NCBI RefSeq assembly: GCF_003148465.1
Contig: NZ_QGGI01000020.1
Location: 1-43,314 of the forward strand
Source of the DNA: Oceanotoga teriensis
Lineage (GTDB): Bacteria > Thermotogota > Thermotogae > Petrotogales > Petrotogaceae
Direction of reading: 5' to 3'
DNA length: 43,314 nucleotides
Shown here in pieces: positions 43,028 through 43,314 of the stretch; within the stretch, counting starts at the first letter, position 1, and each line of letters starts with the position of its first letter. A program made the position numbers and the translations under genes. The notes under the pieces were generated by a model. The model saw nothing but the letters and a program-made list of their open reading frames with translations, did not search any database and was not told the origin of the DNA.

Positions 43028-43082
43028 GTATACCTTTTTATTAACTCTTAATCATGGTATACAAAAGTATATTTAAGAGTTA
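43028..43082 (+). ncRNA. Interlocked inverted repeats, possible pseudoknot RNA element
   Basis: Two inverted repeats are arranged A-B-A'-B': GTATACC (43028-43034) with GGTATAC (43056-43062), and TAACTCTTAA (43042-43051) with TTAAGAGTTA (43073-43082). Both are perfect (7 and 10 bp). Loops of 7, 4 and 10 bases would allow an H-type pseudoknot; alternatively the two helices are mutually exclusive, or each is a protein-binding palindrome. The second arm is followed by TAATTTTT. No family recognised. Confidence 0.4.
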
Positions 43083-43138
43083 TAATTTTTAATGAATGTT
43101 TTAAAGAGACGGACTTTTTTTATTCTATAGTGACTTGA

Positions 43139-43302
43139 AAAATAGAGCAATAAAAAAGGGATATGAAATAAAAAACAAGTAAATGAAAAGCAACAAAAAT
43201 AAAAACAAGAAAAAAAAGAAATAAAAAGCGATAAAAAAGAGAAAAAAGAGAAGGGAAGAAAGAAAAAAAGATAGCAAAAGAAAAAGCTTAGAAAAAGCTT
43301 TT
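43139..43302 (+). repeat. Purine-rich low-complexity tract ending in a hairpin
   Basis: About 160 bases consist almost entirely of A and G on the plus strand, with stop codons in every frame. At its right end AAAAGCTT (43282-43289) pairs with AAGCTTTT (43295-43302) over a 5-base loop. Read leftwards this hairpin is followed by a pyrimidine run, so it may terminate a leftward transcript coming from beyond the window. Confidence 0.5.
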
Positions 43303-43314
43303 AATAAAAAATAT

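Larger units (their letters stand above)
42593..43314. other. Non-coding region upstream of polysaccharide locus B
   Basis: About 720 bases without a credible gene on either strand. It contains the unresolved leftward promoter of locus B, a good rightward promoter match at 42703-42731, a long T-run (about 42794-42805), a pair of interlocked inverted repeats at 43028-43082 and a purine-rich tract from about 43139. No JUMPStart/ops element was found. Confidence 0.7.

Noticed and set aside
42593-43314. JUMPStart/ops element or CRISPR leader upstream of locus B
   Set aside because: No GGCGGTAG core and no regularly spaced repeats were found; the region is A/T-rich with unrelated structure.

Overview
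The window is very AT-rich (roughly a quarter G+C by eye) and densely packed. It has strong GGAGG-type ribosome binding sites, several TTG starts, many ATA and AGA codons, and secreted sugar-utilisation proteins. This fits a low-GC anaerobe, most likely a Thermotogota member of the Petrotogales type (Oceanotoga/Geotoga-like); a low-GC Firmicute cannot be excluded from sequence alone. No rRNA, tRNA or CRISPR array was seen.

Left part (1-5 kb): the N-terminus of an IS110-family transposase runs off the left edge, followed by mtnK (methylthioribose kinase) with paired palindromes in its promoter. A self-contained two-gene cassette (AAA15-type ATPase plus RloB-family TOPRIM-like protein) has its own promoter and a perfect 15-bp terminator hairpin and looks like an anti-phage module. 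A GNAT acetyltransferase, a VanZ-like membrane protein and a 66-residue orphan protein follow.

Sugar regulon (5.0-13.9 kb): two secreted proteins, one with an (alpha/alpha)6-barrel look, are transcribed leftwards. They are divergent from lacI - binding protein - two ABC permeases - GH130 phosphorylase. The two promoters carry identical 16-bp LacI operators. The binding-protein gene is broken by one in-frame TGA where Trp is expected.

Defence/housekeeping operon (13.9-17.7 kb, minus strand): DUF1801 protein, KwaA and KwaB (a Kiwa anti-phage system), RNase HI with a viroplasmin domain, and a glycosyltransferase.

Surface polysaccharide region (17.8-42.6 kb, minus strand): two complete Wzx/Wzy-type loci in tandem. 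Locus B (42592-30545) and locus A (30297-19775) each begin with a paralogous initiating sugar-phosphate transferase, contain a polymerase candidate and end with a flippase. Locus A makes UDP-GlcA and probably UDP-GalA and carries a TupA-like ATP-grasp ligase. It is followed by an opine dehydrogenase-like gene and a second ATP-grasp gene, suggesting a uronic-acid polymer decorated with an amino acid or opine through amide bonds. Locus B is still poorer in G+C and carries a LegB-like dehydratase, a CBS-nucleotidyltransferase and remnants of rfbB and of a UDP-GlcNAc 2-epimerase gene, evidence of repeated cassette exchange. The last 0.7 kb is non-coding and holds a predicted pseudoknot-like double inverted repeat and a purine-rich tract.
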